From assembly GCA_015067565.1 (NCBI GenBank), contig SVMF01000015.1, positions 1-64,000 of the forward strand: 64,000 bases of DNA. Direction: 5' to 3'. The position numbers and the translations under genes are program-made. Positions 15,468 through 25,520 of the stretch are shown here, piece by piece; position 1 is the stretch's first letter; each line of letters opens with the position of its first letter. The notes under the pieces are model-generated. The model saw only the letters and a program-made list of their open reading frames with translations, was not told the DNA's origin and did not search any database. This DNA comes from Oscillospiraceae bacterium (GTDB lineage Bacteria; Bacillota; Clostridia; Oscillospirales; Oscillospiraceae).

Positions 15468-17312
15468 TTACTTGCCGTACGTGGTACGCTCATAGTATTG
15501 AACGATTTCAAATTTGTTATAAACGGGTTGCGCCCATTCAGGAAGCGTATTGGTCAGCTTACCGTCTACCATAAACATTTTACCGCGGTGCATAACGGGA
15601 ATGACTTCACGCACTTCGCGTTGGTACTGCATCCATACAGGGCCTTGCCATCTACAGAAGTCAAACAGCTCTGCCATCAAAAATGCCGGAGAGATCGTTC
15701 TGCCCTGTGCGCTGAAGTCTAAGTTAAGCACTTGCTTGGCCGCATCGTTTGCCCAGATAAAATAGGGCGTTGTGTAAAGATTTTCGCACCCTTCGGGGCT
15801 TAAGTCTGCGACATTGATGCCCATTTCTTCATAATAGCAGTTGCTCATACCGAAGGTCGGCTTATGGTCGCCGAAGAAGAGGAGCACCACGGGTGCTTCA
15901 TCATCACGGAAGGTATCAACATACTCGACCAAATAGTGCATACCGTCACACACACTGTTGAGATAGTTGTTGACCAGATAGTAAGCCTCGTCGCTGATGC
16001 CCTCATGAGAAACGAATTGTGCGCCATCCAAGCTCTTGCTGTTATATGGGCTGTGGTTCTGATAAGTGACGGTGAAGGAGAAATACGGCTGAGAATCAGC
16101 GGTTTCCTGCGCATAGATTCGCGCAAGCTCAGGGAAAAGTACGCGGTCATAGGCGTATTCTTCTGTCGTTAGATTCCGGTAATGATTCTCCATGAACAGA
16201 TAGCGGTCAAAGCCCAAGCGTTCGTTGATCACATTGCGACTGTAGAACCAATCGTGACCCGGATGAGAGCCGTCGGTCTGATAGCCCTGCTCGGAAAAAT
16301 AATGCACAAAGGAATTTGTTTTCGCATGGTACTTCGGCTGCGGATAAGTAAAGCCTGTTAAAAAGGCGCGCTCTGCGTTGATCGTTTCGCCGCCGACACT
16401 GTCGGAAATCAGACGGCCGGTGTAACATTCTTCCAAAAGCGCATGGTACTGCGCATAGGGGTCTGAAACAAACTTGATCTGCTCAAATTGAGACAAATCG
16501 GAGAAGCTCTCGATCATGGTAACGACCACATTGACCTTTTCGGGGATGTCCGCATCGGAGAAAGCGCTCAAAATCTCCTGCGCTGTTTCCTGGCTGTAAT
16601 TTTCAGGCTCACCCTCAAACAGATCATCCACAGAATGCAGGAAGGAATAAAGCGTCCCATGCGAAGCGTAGTTCTCGGCGTCTTTCCACACGTTAAAGAG
16701 ACTGTTGTTCGTCTGGCGGTCGTAAAGGCCGTTGTCGGCATAGACATCGGCAAAGAAGCCGCCCACCAGAATGCACACAAGTGCTCCGGCTACGCGCATA
16801 TACCATCGCCGCTTGTTGATGCGGTATCTTGCATATCGTAAAAGTAGCACGATACCAAGGAGCCACAGCGCAATGGACACAAAAAACACCCAGGGGAATA
16901 CAAGCTCGTACTGCCCCATGATGCCTGCGCCCTCGCTGACATTGAAAATGTCGCTTGCCACGAAGGGGTCGCCACGCAGCGCGACCTTGAAATAATTGAC
17001 AAAGCTGATGACCAACAACACCAAAGCGGACAGAGCGTAAGAGATCCACGCCCGATTGGTGATAAAATACAGCAGTGCGACCGGCACAATGCACGGCAGC
17101 AAATTCAAAAATAAAATCGTCGGCTCATGAAAATACGAAGAAAACCGACCTCTGGACAAATCCAGTGTGCTGATCATCAGGCACAAAAGACACAAGCCAA
17201 AAGAGGAGAGCACAAGCGAGCCTGCCGTCAGCCATGCGGATTTTCTTCCCGACAGCCTTGGCGGCGTTTTCAGACGCTGCCAAAGCCGACCGACCTTTTG
17301 TTTGGTTTTCAC
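15468..17312 (-). CDS. LTA synthase-like sulfatase-fold membrane phosphotransferase
   Basis: A 614-residue protein with five N-terminal membrane helices (about 28-50, 66-86, 90-110, 138-160, 173-190) and an extracellular alkaline-phosphatase-fold domain. Likely metal and nucleophile residues are visible: E268 in VTMIESFSD, T310 in SVGGETINAE, and the GDHKP motif at 481-485. The family transfers phosphoglycerol from phosphatidylglycerol to teichoic acid or glycans; the acceptor here is unknown. The start is a GTG placed one base after the glyQS stop, with only a weak GAGAAG upstream, so translation is probably coupled to glyQS. Confidence 0.85.
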   Translation of the reverse strand: MKTKQKVGRLWQRLKTPPRLSGRKSAWLTAGSLVLSSFGLCLLCLMISTLDLSRGRFSSYFHEPTILFLNLLPCIVPVALLYFITNRAWISYALSALVLLVISFVNYFKVALRGDPFVASDIFNVSEGAGIMGQYELVFPWVFFVSIALWLLGIVLLLRYARYRINKRRWYMRVAGALVCILVGGFFADVYADNGLYDRQTNNSLFNVWKDAENYASHGTLYSFLHSVDDLFEGEPENYSQETAQEILSAFSDADIPEKVNVVVTMIESFSDLSQFEQIKFVSDPYAQYHALLEECYTGRLISDSVGGETINAERAFLTGFTYPQPKYHAKTNSFVHYFSEQGYQTDGSHPGHDWFYSRNVINERLGFDRYLFMENHYRNLTTEEYAYDRVLFPELARIYAQETADSQPYFSFTVTYQNHSPYNSKSLDGAQFVSHEGISDEAYYLVNNYLNSVCDGMHYLVEYVDTFRDDEAPVVLLFFGDHKPTFGMSNCYYEEMGINVADLSPEGCENLYTTPYFIWANDAAKQVLNLDFSAQGRTISPAFLMAELFDFCRWQGPVWMQYQREVREVIPVMHRGKMFMVDGKLTNTLPEWAQPVYNKFEIVQYYERTTYGK

Positions 17313-17313
17313 T

Positions 17314-18747
17314 TTAGTATGCGAGCTTCTCGGTCAGATATGCCTTCAGCTCGGAGATGGGGATACGAACCTGCTCCATGGAGTCGCGCTCACGGACGGT
17401 GACAGCGTTATCAGCCGGCGTGTTCTCGTCACCGACGGTCTGGAAGTCCACGGTGATGCAGAACGGAGTGCCAATCTCATCTTCGCGGCGATAACGCTTG
17501 CCGATGGAGCCGGCATCGTCAAAGTCAACCATGAAGTCCTTCTGCAGATCACGATAGATCTCTTCGGCAGCGGGGGAGAGCTTCTTGGAGAGCGGCAGGA
17601 TGGCAGCCTTGAACGGAGCCAGTGCCGGGTGCAGACGAAGAACGGTACGTACATCATCCTTGCCGTTCTTGTCCTGTCCGACAACCTCTTCGTCGTATGC
17701 ATCGCACAGGAAGGCCAGGAAGCTGCGCTCGACACCGAGGGACGGCTCAATGACGTAGGGGACATAGTGCTCGTTCTTTTCCTGGTCGTAGTAGGTCATG
17801 TCCTTGCCGGAGGTGTTCTGATGCTGGGTCAGGTCATAATCGGTACGGTCGGCCACGCCCCACAGCTCGCCCCAGCCGAACGGGAACAGGAACTCAAAGT
17901 CGGTCGTAGCCTTGGAGTAGAAGCAAAGCTCTTCCGGATCGTGGTCACGCAGACGCAGGTTTTCCTTCTTCATGCCGAGGTTCAGCAGCCACTGCTCGCA
18001 GAAGCCGCGCCAGTAAGCAAACCACTCCAGGTCGGTGTTCGGCTGGCAGAAGAACTCCAGCTCCATCTGCTCGAACTCACGGACACGGAAAATGAAGTTG
18101 CCCGGGGTAATCTCGTTGCGGAAGGACTTGCCGATCTGACCAATGCCGAACGGCAGCTTACGACGGGTGGTACGCTGGACATTGTTGAAGTTGACAAAGA
18201 TGCCCTGAGCGGTTTCCGGACGCAGGTAAACGGTGTTCTTTGCGTCCTCGGTGACACCCTGGAAGGTCTTGAACATCAGGTTGAACTGACGGATGTCAGT
18301 AAAATTGTGCTTGCCGCAGGTGGGGCAGGGAATCTGATGCTCCTCGACAAAGGCCTTGAGCTCATCGTTGGTGAAAGCATCGATGGGCTTGGGAAGCTCC
18401 AGACCCTTCTCAGCGCAGAAGCTCTCGATGAGCTGGTCAGCGCGGAAGCGCTCCTTGCACTCGCGGCAGTCCATCAGAGGATCGGAGAAGCCGCCGAGGT
18501 GACCGGAAGCGACCCAGGTCTGCGGATTCATGAGGATCGCGGAGTCCAGACCGACATTGTACGGATTTTCCTGGACGAATTTCTTCCACCATGCGCGCTT
18601 GATGTTATTCTTCAGCTCCACACCCAGAGGGCCGTAATCCCAAGTGTTGGCCAAGCCGCCGTAGATCTCGGAGCCGGCAAAGACATAGCCTCTGTTTTTG
18701 CATAGAGCGACGATTTTTTCCATGGTTTTTTCGTTGTTTTTCAGCAT
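17314..18747 (-). CDS. glyQS: Glycine-tRNA ligase, single-chain type
   Basis: Charges tRNA-Gly. The 477-residue chain is the homodimeric (eukaryote-like) class II type rather than the alpha2-beta2 type. Evidence: N-terminal [25 protein letters not shown], the CPTCGK zinc-like insertion, motif 2 [12 protein letters not shown] with the [13 protein letters not shown] segment, and a C-terminal anticodon-binding domain. The start is the ATG with GGAGG close upstream; an in-frame ATG 96 bases earlier overlaps the promoter. No T-box leader: the perfect promoter lies only about 40 bases upstream. Confidence 0.96.
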   Translation of the reverse strand: MLKNNEKTMEKIVALCKNRGYVFAGSEIYGGLANTWDYGPLGVELKNNIKRAWWKKFVQENPYNVGLDSAILMNPQTWVASGHLGGFSDPLMDCRECKERFRADQLIESFCAEKGLELPKPIDAFTNDELKAFVEEHQIPCPTCGKHNFTDIRQFNLMFKTFQGVTEDAKNTVYLRPETAQGIFVNFNNVQRTTRRKLPFGIGQIGKSFRNEITPGNFIFRVREFEQMELEFFCQPNTDLEWFAYWRGFCEQWLLNLGMKKENLRLRDHDPEELCFYSKATTDFEFLFPFGWGELWGVADRTDYDLTQHQNTSGKDMTYYDQEKNEHYVPYVIEPSLGVERSFLAFLCDAYDEEVVGQDKNGKDDVRTVLRLHPALAPFKAAILPLSKKLSPAAEEIYRDLQKDFMVDFDDAGSIGKRYRREDEIGTPFCITVDFQTVGDENTPADNAVTVRERDSMEQVRIPISELKAYLTEKLAY

Positions 18748-18784
18748 AATCAGCCTCCAAAAATTTTTCTTCTTTAACACATAC

Positions 18785-18813
18785 ATTATACCCCCAAAGC
18801 CCTGCCATGTCAA
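18785..18813 (-). promoter_or_regulatory. glyQS promoter
   Basis: Minus strand: perfect TTGACA (18808-18813), 17-bp spacer and perfect TATAAT (18785-18790). A near-ideal constitutive promoter that leaves a leader of only about 30 bases. Confidence 0.85.
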
Positions 18814-18836
18814 TATCGCATAAAGAATAAAAATGC

Positions 18837-18865
18837 TTTTCAAATAGCACAGAGTGTGATATACT
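18837..18865 (+). promoter_or_regulatory. Likely promoter of the PAP2 phosphatase gene
   Basis: TATACT (18860-18865) preceded by TG at the extended -10 position, with a weak TTTTCA 17 bp upstream. Divergent from the glyQS promoter. Confidence 0.45.
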
Positions 18866-18951
18866 TACCTTGTATACGATACGATCCGCCTCTCCCATTG
18901 CGGTCACAATCTGACGACAGAACGAAAACAATCCTTCAAAGGAGGTTTTTT

Positions 18952-19863
18952 ATGGACGTTTTATATTGGCTTGAATCGATCCGCAACCCGTTTTTGGATG
19001 CCATCATGTCCTTTTTCACCCTCTTTGGCTCGGAGCTGATGTTCATCATCATCGCCCTGGCCATCTTCTGGTGCGTGGACAAGAAGGAGGGCTACTACCT
19101 GCTCTTTGTCGGCTTCTTCGGCACGATCCTGAATCAGTTTTTGAAGCTCGTGTTCCGTGTCCCCCGTCCGTGGGTGAAGGATCCAAACTTCAATATCGTC
19201 GAATCTGCCCGCGCCGATGCCGGCGGCTATTCCTTCCCTTCGGGGCATACGCAGAATGTCACGGGAACCCTCGGAGGCCTTGCTCGCTGGAGCAGGAACT
19301 GGGGGATTCGGGTGCTGTGCATATCGGTGCTGCTGCTGACGTCGTTTTCCAGAATGTATCTGGGTGTGCATACACCGCTGGATGTCGGTGTTTCTCTTGC
19401 CATTGCGGCGGTTCTCGTTTTCGTGTTCTATCCGATCATGAAAAAGGCCGTCGACGAGCCGAAAAAAATGATGTATCTGCTTTCGGTGATGGTGCTGCTG
19501 TCCTTCGCTTTTGTGCTGTATGCGAATCTGGCGAGCTTTGACGGCGCTGCGGAGAATATCTACGAGGGGCGCAAGAACAGCTACTCTCTGCTGGGTGCCC
19601 TGCTCGGCTTTTGCGTTGCCTATCCTTTGGAGCGCAGGCACATCAACTTCAGTGAAAAAGCACCGTTGTGGGCGCAGACGATCAAACTGATCGGCGGTTT
19701 GGGCGGCCTGCTTGCCATTAAGGAGGGGCTGAAGGCGCTGTTTCATGCCGTCGGCTTTACATGGCTCGGCACAAATGCCATCCGCTATTTTGCCATCGTG
19801 CTCTTTGCCGCCTTGGTTTGGCCCCGTGTCTTCCCTTACCTGAACAAGGAGGGTGAAAAATGA
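18952..19863 (+). CDS. PAP2-family membrane phosphatase
   Basis: A 303-residue integral membrane protein with the three phosphatidic-acid-phosphatase-2 motifs: KLVFRVPRPW, PSGHTQN and SRMYLGVHTPLDV. The histidine of the third motif is the expected nucleophile. Eight or so hydrophobic segments are present, more than the minimal six, with an extended C-terminal half. Candidate substrates are undecaprenyl pyrophosphate or a phospholipid; sequence does not decide. AAAGGAGG precedes the ATG. The stop overlaps the start of the hydrolase gene by four bases. Confidence 0.9.
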   Translation: MDVLYWLESIRNPFLDAIMSFFTLFGSELMFIIIALAIFWCVDKKEGYYLLFVGFFGTILNQFLKLVFRVPRPWVKDPNFNIVESARADAGGYSFPSGHTQNVTGTLGGLARWSRNWGIRVLCISVLLLTSFSRMYLGVHTPLDVGVSLAIAAVLVFVFYPIMKKAVDEPKKMMYLLSVMVLLSFAFVLYANLASFDGAAENIYEGRKNSYSLLGALLGFCVAYPLERRHINFSEKAPLWAQTIKLIGGLGGLLAIKEGLKALFHAVGFTWLGTNAIRYFAIVLFAALVWPRVFPYLNKEGEK

Positions 19864-20789
19864 TCGCTGTATATATTTTGCTCGGCCTTTTTGTGCTGGT
19901 GTTTGCGCTGTCTTATCTGATCATGCGTATCGCCTGCGGCAGAAACGACCGTTATACCAAAAATTTCGACAAAATGCTCGACACCAAGATCTATGCTGAC
20001 TGCAAGGATCTGATTGTGCAGGGGAAGCAGTGGTTTGATACGCAAAAACCGCAGCAGGTGCAAACGTGTTCCTTTGATGGCCTGCGCTTGGCGGGCGAGT
20101 TTATCCCCTGTGAAAATGCCCGTGCGACGATCCTTATGTTCCACGGATGGAATGCTTCGCCCGAGACGGATTTCGGCGCAGGTCTGCCGTATTATCAGTC
20201 GTTGGGGCTGAATCTTCTGCTTGTGCATCAGCGCGCGCAAGGCAAGAGCGAGGGCAAATTCATGACCTTCGGAGTCCGCGAACGGCACGATGTCCATACT
20301 TGGGTCGCTTGGCATAAGGAGCGCTTTGGGGATCTGCCGATTTTGCTGGCGGGACTTTCCATGGGTGCCTCCACCGTGCTGATGGCAGGTGGTCGGGCGT
20401 TTGACCCACTGGTCAAGGGTGTGATTGCTGATTGCGGATTTACCTCGCCTTATGAAATTATCCACAGCGTCGTGCGCTCACTCGAGCTGCCGGCGAAACC
20501 CATTACCGCACTGATCGGTATGCAGACAAGGCTGTTTGCCGGCTTCGGCCTGAAGGAATATTCCACGCTTGAGGCGATGAAGACCTTCACCCTGCCGGTG
20601 CTTTTGGTGCACGGAGAGGATGATACGTTTGTGCCGTGCGATATGAGTAAGGCGGCCTACGAGGCCTGCACAAGCAAGGATAAGACCTATTTGTGCGTGC
20701 CGAAGGCAACGCACGGCAAGAGCTTTGTCGTGCAGCCGGAGGAGTACCGGACAGCCCTACGCAACTTTGTTTCCCGCTGTCTGAACTAA
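19860..20789 (+). CDS. Alpha/beta hydrolase with N-terminal membrane anchor
   Basis: 309 residues. One N-terminal hydrophobic helix (about 3-24) anchors a serine-hydrolase domain. It has the oxyanion segment LMFHGWNAS, the nucleophile elbow GLSMGAS, and the acid/histidine region VHGEDDTFVP ... KATHGKS. It resembles the YqkD/BAAT-like hydrolases of Firmicutes; the substrate is unknown. The ATGA overlap with the PAP2 gene implies coupled translation, so an envelope-lipid role is a reasonable inference. Repeat element A begins two bases after its stop codon. Confidence 0.85.
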   Translation: MIAVYILLGLFVLVFALSYLIMRIACGRNDRYTKNFDKMLDTKIYADCKDLIVQGKQWFDTQKPQQVQTCSFDGLRLAGEFIPCENARATILMFHGWNASPETDFGAGLPYYQSLGLNLLLVHQRAQGKSEGKFMTFGVRERHDVHTWVAWHKERFGDLPILLAGLSMGASTVLMAGGRAFDPLVKGVIADCGFTSPYEIIHSVVRSLELPAKPITALIGMQTRLFAGFGLKEYSTLEAMKTFTLPVLLVHGEDDTFVPCDMSKAAYEACTSKDKTYLCVPKATHGKSFVVQPEEYRTALRNFVSRCLN

Positions 20790-20790
20790 C

Positions 20791-20968
20791 AAATTCCGAT
20801 TTATCGCCCTGATTATCGTATCTCGTTGTAGGGTAGGGGCATGCCATTACCGGCGGCAATCGCTACGATTTTGCCGGAAGCTACTGCGAATACGGGTCTG
20901 TTTCTGCCGGTTGAGGCATGCCTCAACCCTACCGTGGCTGTGCAACAACAGACAGCAAAATCGGAATT
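20791..20968. repeat. Intergenic repeat element A (178 bp)
   Basis: The outer ends are an 11-bp inverted repeat (AAATTCCGATT at 20791 with AATCGGAATT at 20959-20968). Inside is an 18-bp imperfect inverted repeat (20828-20845 with 20915-20932, sharing GTAGGG and GGCATGCC). The inner right arm contains the 20-bp palindrome GGTTGAGGCATGCCTCAACC (20909-20928). Element B at 27849-28047 has the same plan. The element fills the gap between a stop codon and the dUTPase ribosome binding site exactly. Confidence 0.75.
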
Positions 20969-20984
20969 ACCGAGGAGAATGGAT

Positions 20985-21422
20985 ATGAATATAAAAGTCA
21001 AAAAATTACATCCGAATGCCAAAATGCCGTTCTACGGCACGGAGTTTTCTGCAGGTGCGGATCTGTGCGCCTGCCTGGACGAGCCCGTCACATTGCAGCC
21101 AAATGAGACCAGAATGATCTCCATCGGGATTGCCGTGGAGCTGCCGGTGGGCTACGCGGGCCTGATCTTTGCACGCAGCGGCCTTGCCTCGAGGCGCGAC
21201 CTCGCGCCTGCCAACAAGGTGGGTGTGGTTGATTGCGATTATCGGGGGGAATGGTTCGTGCCGATGCACAACCACGGTCTCGAGCCGCAGACCATCGAGC
21301 CGGGTGAGCGCATTGCTCAGCTGGTGATCACGCCGTATCTGACGGCGAAATTTGTCGAAAACGAAAATCTTTCCGAGACCGTTCGTGGCAGCGGCGGCTT
21401 CGGCTCCACGGGGGTAAAGTGA
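20985..21422 (+). CDS. dut: dUTP diphosphatase
   Basis: Hydrolyses dUTP to dUMP and PPi, keeping uracil out of DNA. The 145-residue trimeric-type protein has all five motifs: AGADL, ARSGLA, GVVDCDYRGEW, PGERIAQLVI and the C-terminal glycine-rich RGSGGFGSTG. The start is the second of two close ATGs because GAGGAG lies seven bases before it; the first ATG at 20979 is only one base from it. Stop overlaps the start of the YgiQ gene. Confidence 0.95.
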   Translation: MNIKVKKLHPNAKMPFYGTEFSAGADLCACLDEPVTLQPNETRMISIGIAVELPVGYAGLIFARSGLASRRDLAPANKVGVVDCDYRGEWFVPMHNHGLEPQTIEPGERIAQLVITPYLTAKFVENENLSETVRGSGGFGSTGVK

Positions 21423-23371
21423 TGTTTTTACCGATCAATGCCAAGGAAATGGCCGCTCGCGGCTGGGATCAACCGGACTTTGTCTACATCATTGGCGATG
21501 CCTATGTTGACCATCCCTCCTTCGGGCCTGCCATCATCAGCCGTGTGCTGGAAAGTCACGGCTACAAGGTCGCAATCTGCTCTCAGCCGGATTGGAAGAA
21601 TCCAGATTCCGTCAATTTGTTCGGCACACCGAAGCTCGGATTTCTGGTTTGCGGTGGCAATATGGACTCGATGGTCAACCACTATTCTGTCAGCAAGCAT
21701 CGTCGTAAGACCGATGCCTACACCAACGGCGGTGTGATGGGTAAGCGCCCGGACTACGCCACCACGGTCTACTGCAACCTCATCCGCCAGACCCATCCGG
21801 ATGCGCCCATCATCATCGGCGGCATCGAGGCGAGCCTGCGTCGACTGGCGCACTACGATTACTGGTCGGACAAGCTCAAACGCTCGATCCTGCTCGACTC
21901 GCAGGCGGATATTCTGATCTATGGCATGGGCGAAAAGGCGATCGTTGAGGTTGCTGACTGCCTGCGTGACGGCTGGGAGGTCAAATACCTGCACCACATT
22001 GACGGCACGGCCTACCGCACGACCGAGGTGCAGGTGGAAAATGCCATCACGCTCCCAAGCTATGAGGAATTATGTAAACTGAAATCCAAGTATGCCGAGA
22101 GCTTCTACATCCAGTATTGCAACACCGATCCCTTTGTGGCAAGACCGCTGATCGAGCCGTACGGACGGGAATTTGTGGTGGTCAATCCGCCGCAAAAGCC
22201 GCTGACGACCGAACAGATGGATGCGGTCTATGACCTGCCGTACGAAAATACCTTTCACCCGTCGTATGACAAGGGTGTCCCTGCCATCTCCGAGGTGCAG
22301 TTTTCCCTCGTGTCGAACCGTGGATGCTTTGGCGGCTGTGCATTTTGCGCCTTGACCTTCCACCAGGGACGTATCGTGCAGACGCGCAGCCACGAGTCGC
22401 TCATCAAAGAGGCCGAGCGCCTGACTAAGCACCCGGAGTTCAAGGGTTATATCCACGATGTAGGTGGCCCGACTGCCAATTTCCGTGCGCCTGCGTGTGA
22501 AAAGCAGCTGACGAAGGGTGTGTGCCCGACGAAGCAGTGTCTGTTCCCATCACCTTGTAAGAATCTGAGGGCGGACCATCAAGATTATGTAAACCTGTTG
22601 CGTTCTTTGCGTTCTCTTCCCGGGGTTAAGAAGGTCTTTGTGCGCAGCGGTGTGCGCTTTGACTATCTTCTGGCTGACCCCGATCCGACCTTCTTCAGAG
22701 AGCTGGTTGAGCATCACATTTCGGGACAGCTCAAGGTCGCACCCGAGCACATCTCCGACGAGGTGCTCAAATACATGGGAAAGCCTCGCCATGAGGTCTA
22801 TCAAAAGTTCTGCCGAAAGTACGAAAAACTCAACGAAAAGCTGGGGAAGAAGCAGTTTTTGGTGCCGTATCTGATGAGCAGCCACCCTGGCTCCGGGTTG
22901 AAGGAAGCCATTGAGCTTGCGGAATATCTGCGCGATATCGGCCACAGCCCCGAGCAGGTGCAGGACTTCTATCCCACACCGTCGACGCTGTCGACCGTCA
23001 TGTACTACACGGGACTTGACCCGCGCACGATGAAGCCGGTGTATGTGCCGACCGATCCGCACGAGAAGGCCATGCAGCGTGCGCTGATCCAGTATCGCAA
23101 TCCGAAGAATTATTTCCTGGTGCATGAGGCGCTGACGAAGGCCGGGCGCACCGATTTGATCGGCTTTGACAAGCACTGCCTGATCCGTCCGAAGCAGGGA
23201 GAGAAGGTCAGAAAGGCCGAAAAGCCTGCTGCCAAGCCTTTGAAGTCTGCAAAAAAGTCGCAAAAACCCCAAAAACAGCAAAAACTGACCAAAAAGCCGT
23301 TGCCCAAGCAGCCTTCCCCGTTGCTGATGGCCCAGGCTGACCGGTATTTGAAGAAACGAAAGAAGAAATGA
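21422..23371 (+). CDS. YgiQ-family radical SAM protein
   Basis: 649 residues. An N-terminal domain (about 1-280) includes FVYIIGDAYVDHPSFGPAIISRVLE and GGIEASLRRLAHYDYWSDK. The radical-SAM barrel follows with the [4Fe-4S] cysteines in RGCFGGCAFC. The substrate of this widespread family is not established. A lysine/glutamine/proline-rich tail (last 60 residues, including KSQKPQKQQK) suggests nucleic-acid or ribosome contact, which is inference. ATG overlaps the dut stop as TGATG. Part of a dut-ygiQ-desulfurase run. Confidence 0.93.
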   Translation: MFLPINAKEMAARGWDQPDFVYIIGDAYVDHPSFGPAIISRVLESHGYKVAICSQPDWKNPDSVNLFGTPKLGFLVCGGNMDSMVNHYSVSKHRRKTDAYTNGGVMGKRPDYATTVYCNLIRQTHPDAPIIIGGIEASLRRLAHYDYWSDKLKRSILLDSQADILIYGMGEKAIVEVADCLRDGWEVKYLHHIDGTAYRTTEVQVENAITLPSYEELCKLKSKYAESFYIQYCNTDPFVARPLIEPYGREFVVVNPPQKPLTTEQMDAVYDLPYENTFHPSYDKGVPAISEVQFSLVSNRGCFGGCAFCALTFHQGRIVQTRSHESLIKEAERLTKHPEFKGYIHDVGGPTANFRAPACEKQLTKGVCPTKQCLFPSPCKNLRADHQDYVNLLRSLRSLPGVKKVFVRSGVRFDYLLADPDPTFFRELVEHHISGQLKVAPEHISDEVLKYMGKPRHEVYQKFCRKYEKLNEKLGKKQFLVPYLMSSHPGSGLKEAIELAEYLRDIGHSPEQVQDFYPTPSTLSTVMYYTGLDPRTMKPVYVPTDPHEKAMQRALIQYRNPKNYFLVHEALTKAGRTDLIGFDKHCLIRPKQGEKVRKAEKPAAKPLKSAKKSQKPQKQQKLTKKPLPKQPSPLLMAQADRYLKKRKKK

Positions 23372-23372
23372 T

Positions 23373-24494
23373 ATGATATATTTAGACAACGCCGCCACAA
23401 CGAAGCCGCATCCTGCGTGCGTTGAGGCTATGAGACAGGCTTTGACAGAGCACTGGGGCAACCCGAGCGCGCTCTACCGTTTTGGGATCGACGCAGCGCG
23501 ACAGCTGCGCACTGCCCGTCAGAGTGTGGCTCAGGCACTCGGCGCACCGACCGAGTGTGTGTATTTCACGGCCTGTGGAACGGAATCGGACAACTGGGCG
23601 ATCTTCTCGTCCGCAGAACGCCTCGGCAAGCGCGGCAAGCACATCATCACGAGCGCTGTGGAGCATAGCGCTGTTCGCAAGCCGATGAAAAAGCTCGAGG
23701 AGCAGGGCTTCGAGGTCACTTATCTCATGCCTGATGCCAAGGGAAGGATCACGGTCGAGGCATTGCAAAATGCGCTGCGCAAGGACACAATCCTGGTTAG
23801 CATCATGATGGTCAACAACGAATCAGGCGCTGTGATGCCGATCGAAAAAATGGCGAAGCTGACGCATAGTGTGTGTCCGAATGCGCTGTTCCACACCGAT
23901 GCTGTGCAGGGATTTTTCAAGGTGCCGTTTCGCGCGAGTACCCTCGGTGCTGATATGATCAGCGTTTCCGGCCACAAGGTGCACGCGTCGAAGGGGGTTG
24001 GTGCGCTTTATGTCCGCTCGGGTCTCAAGCTGCCGCCGTACCTGATCGGTGGTGGTCAGGAGGGTGGCCTGCGCAGCGGAACCGAGGGCCTGCCGCAGAT
24101 CATGGGCTTTGCTGCTGCCTGCGAGGCACTTTTGTCCGAACGCATGGCCAACATTACGCGGCAAAATGAACTCAAGACCATGCTCCAGGAGGGACTCAGA
24201 TGTATTGATGGTGTGAAACTTCTCGGTGCGCAGGAGGCACCGCATATCGTCAATCTGGCAGTGCGCGGGCTGCGCTCGCAGGGGCTTCTCAATGCCCTGC
24301 AGGACAGAGAGATCTGCGTTTCGGCCGGCTCGGCTTGCAGCAAGGGGCACCGCAGCCATGTTTTACAGGCGATGGGTGTCGATCCCGAGCTGATCGACGG
24401 CTCGATTCGTGTTTCCCTCTCGAGTGAAACGACCAAAGAGGAGATCGAGACCTTCCTTGCGGCTATGCCCGAAGTGATCGCTTCTCTGAAATAA
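23373..24494 (+). CDS. Cysteine desulfurase (NifS/IscS type)
   Basis: PLP enzyme that takes sulfur from cysteine for Fe-S clusters or thiolated tRNA. 373 residues with N-terminal YLDNAATTKP, cofactor-binding VEHSAVRKP, HTDAVQGFFKVPF, the PLP lysine in SGHKVHASKG, and the catalytic cysteine in SAGSACSKG. It starts two bases after the radical-SAM gene, whose Fe-S cluster would need such an enzyme. No iscU-like scaffold is adjacent. A second, more divergent desulfurase lies at 45276. Confidence 0.92.
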   Translation: MIYLDNAATTKPHPACVEAMRQALTEHWGNPSALYRFGIDAARQLRTARQSVAQALGAPTECVYFTACGTESDNWAIFSSAERLGKRGKHIITSAVEHSAVRKPMKKLEEQGFEVTYLMPDAKGRITVEALQNALRKDTILVSIMMVNNESGAVMPIEKMAKLTHSVCPNALFHTDAVQGFFKVPFRASTLGADMISVSGHKVHASKGVGALYVRSGLKLPPYLIGGGQEGGLRSGTEGLPQIMGFAAACEALLSERMANITRQNELKTMLQEGLRCIDGVKLLGAQEAPHIVNLAVRGLRSQGLLNALQDREICVSAGSACSKGHRSHVLQAMGVDPELIDGSIRVSLSSETTKEEIETFLAAMPEVIASLK

Positions 24495-24551
24495 AAAATG
24501 GGAGTGTAAAAAAGTCTCTTTTTCTATAAATACTGCCGACAAAAAGTGGAA

Positions 24552-24606
24552 AATTCCCTGCAAAATACAGGAAGGAAATCCTGATTTTGCAGGGAATTGT
24601 TTTGTC
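24552..24606. terminator. Bidirectional terminator between the desulfurase and yitT-like genes
   Basis: A long stem, AATTCCCTGCAAAAT (24552-24566) with ATTTTGCAGGGAATT (24584-24598), with a further CAGGA/TCCTG inner pair. T-rich tails on both strands. It separates convergent genes. Confidence 0.85.
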
Positions 24607-24646
24607 AAATTTTCAATTTCGGACTTTTTTGCAGTCCCGTTTTTCA

Positions 24647-25519
24647 TTACAGTTCATTGCGGTCGTAGCGCTTGAAACCGTCGCCCAGAACCTGGTGGGC
24701 ATCTTGCAGAATGACGAAGGCATTCGGGTCAACCGTGTTGACCAGCTCCTTGAGCTCTGCAAGCTGCTTGCGCTTGACGGCACTCAGGATGACACATTTT
24801 TCCTGCTGCTTATAGTAGCCCTTGCCGTAAAGCTGCGTAACACCGCGGTCAAGCTTTTGGGAGATGGCCACGCTGACCTCGTCGTGCTTGTCGGTGATGA
24901 TCAGAGCAACCTTGGCAAAATCCATGCCGTAAATAAACTTGTCCAGCACAGTGCTTGCCAGATACAGCGTCACGGCACTGTAGAGCGTGTTTTCCAGCTG
25001 ACGGTAGACGATGCCGGTAGCGATGGCGGTGCCGAGATCGAACACGAGGATGATCTTGCCGATGGGGAAGTTGCGGAATTTGAGCTTGAGCAGGCGGGCG
25101 ATGATGTCCACACCGCCGGTAGAGGCGCCTGCAAGAAAGACCGTTCCGACACCCACACCGATCATGGTACCGCCAAACAGCGCAGCCAGCATCGGCTCGA
25201 CCTCGGGCGGCGGGATGAGGGCAAAGAGGTCAAACAGCGCCGAGCTGCAGGCCATGCCGAACAGCGAGGAGAAGAAAAAATATTTTCCGATCTGTCGATA
25301 GCCGCAGATGAACAGCGGCAGGTTGATGATCGCCGTCAGAATACCGACGGTCATCCACGGCGCATCAATGGCATAATCGATGAGCATGGCGATGCCGCTG
25401 ACACCGCCGCAGTTGAAGCCGGCGGGGGCCAGGAACAGGTCGAATCCCAGGGAGAATATGGCGCAACCTAAAATGACCATTCCGGCATTGCGCAACAATT
25501 CAAGTTTTGTGTGTTTCAT
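24647..25519 (-). CDS. YitT-family membrane protein
   Basis: 290 residues. Five or six membrane helices fill the first 190 residues, with the family's small-residue loops FLAPAGFNCGGVSGIA and LAGASTGGVDIIARLL. A C-terminal soluble DUF2179-type domain follows (approximately 200-285, AVTLYLASTVLDKFIYG ... KGYYKQQEKCVILSAVKRKQ). The transported molecule or role is unknown for most members. The ATG lies one base after the parC stop, with GGAG spanning that stop, so it is the last gene of the parE-parC transcript. Confidence 0.88.
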   Translation of the reverse strand: MKHTKLELLRNAGMVILGCAIFSLGFDLFLAPAGFNCGGVSGIAMLIDYAIDAPWMTVGILTAIINLPLFICGYRQIGKYFFFSSLFGMACSSALFDLFALIPPPEVEPMLAALFGGTMIGVGVGTVFLAGASTGGVDIIARLLKLKFRNFPIGKIILVFDLGTAIATGIVYRQLENTLYSAVTLYLASTVLDKFIYGMDFAKVALIITDKHDEVSVAISQKLDRGVTQLYGKGYYKQQEKCVILSAVKRKQLAELKELVNTVDPNAFVILQDAHQVLGDGFKRYDRNEL

Positions 25520-25520
25520 A

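Noticed and set aside
18748..18784. T-box leader before glyQS
   Set aside because: The promoter lies about 40 bases from the start codon, leaving no room for a T-box.
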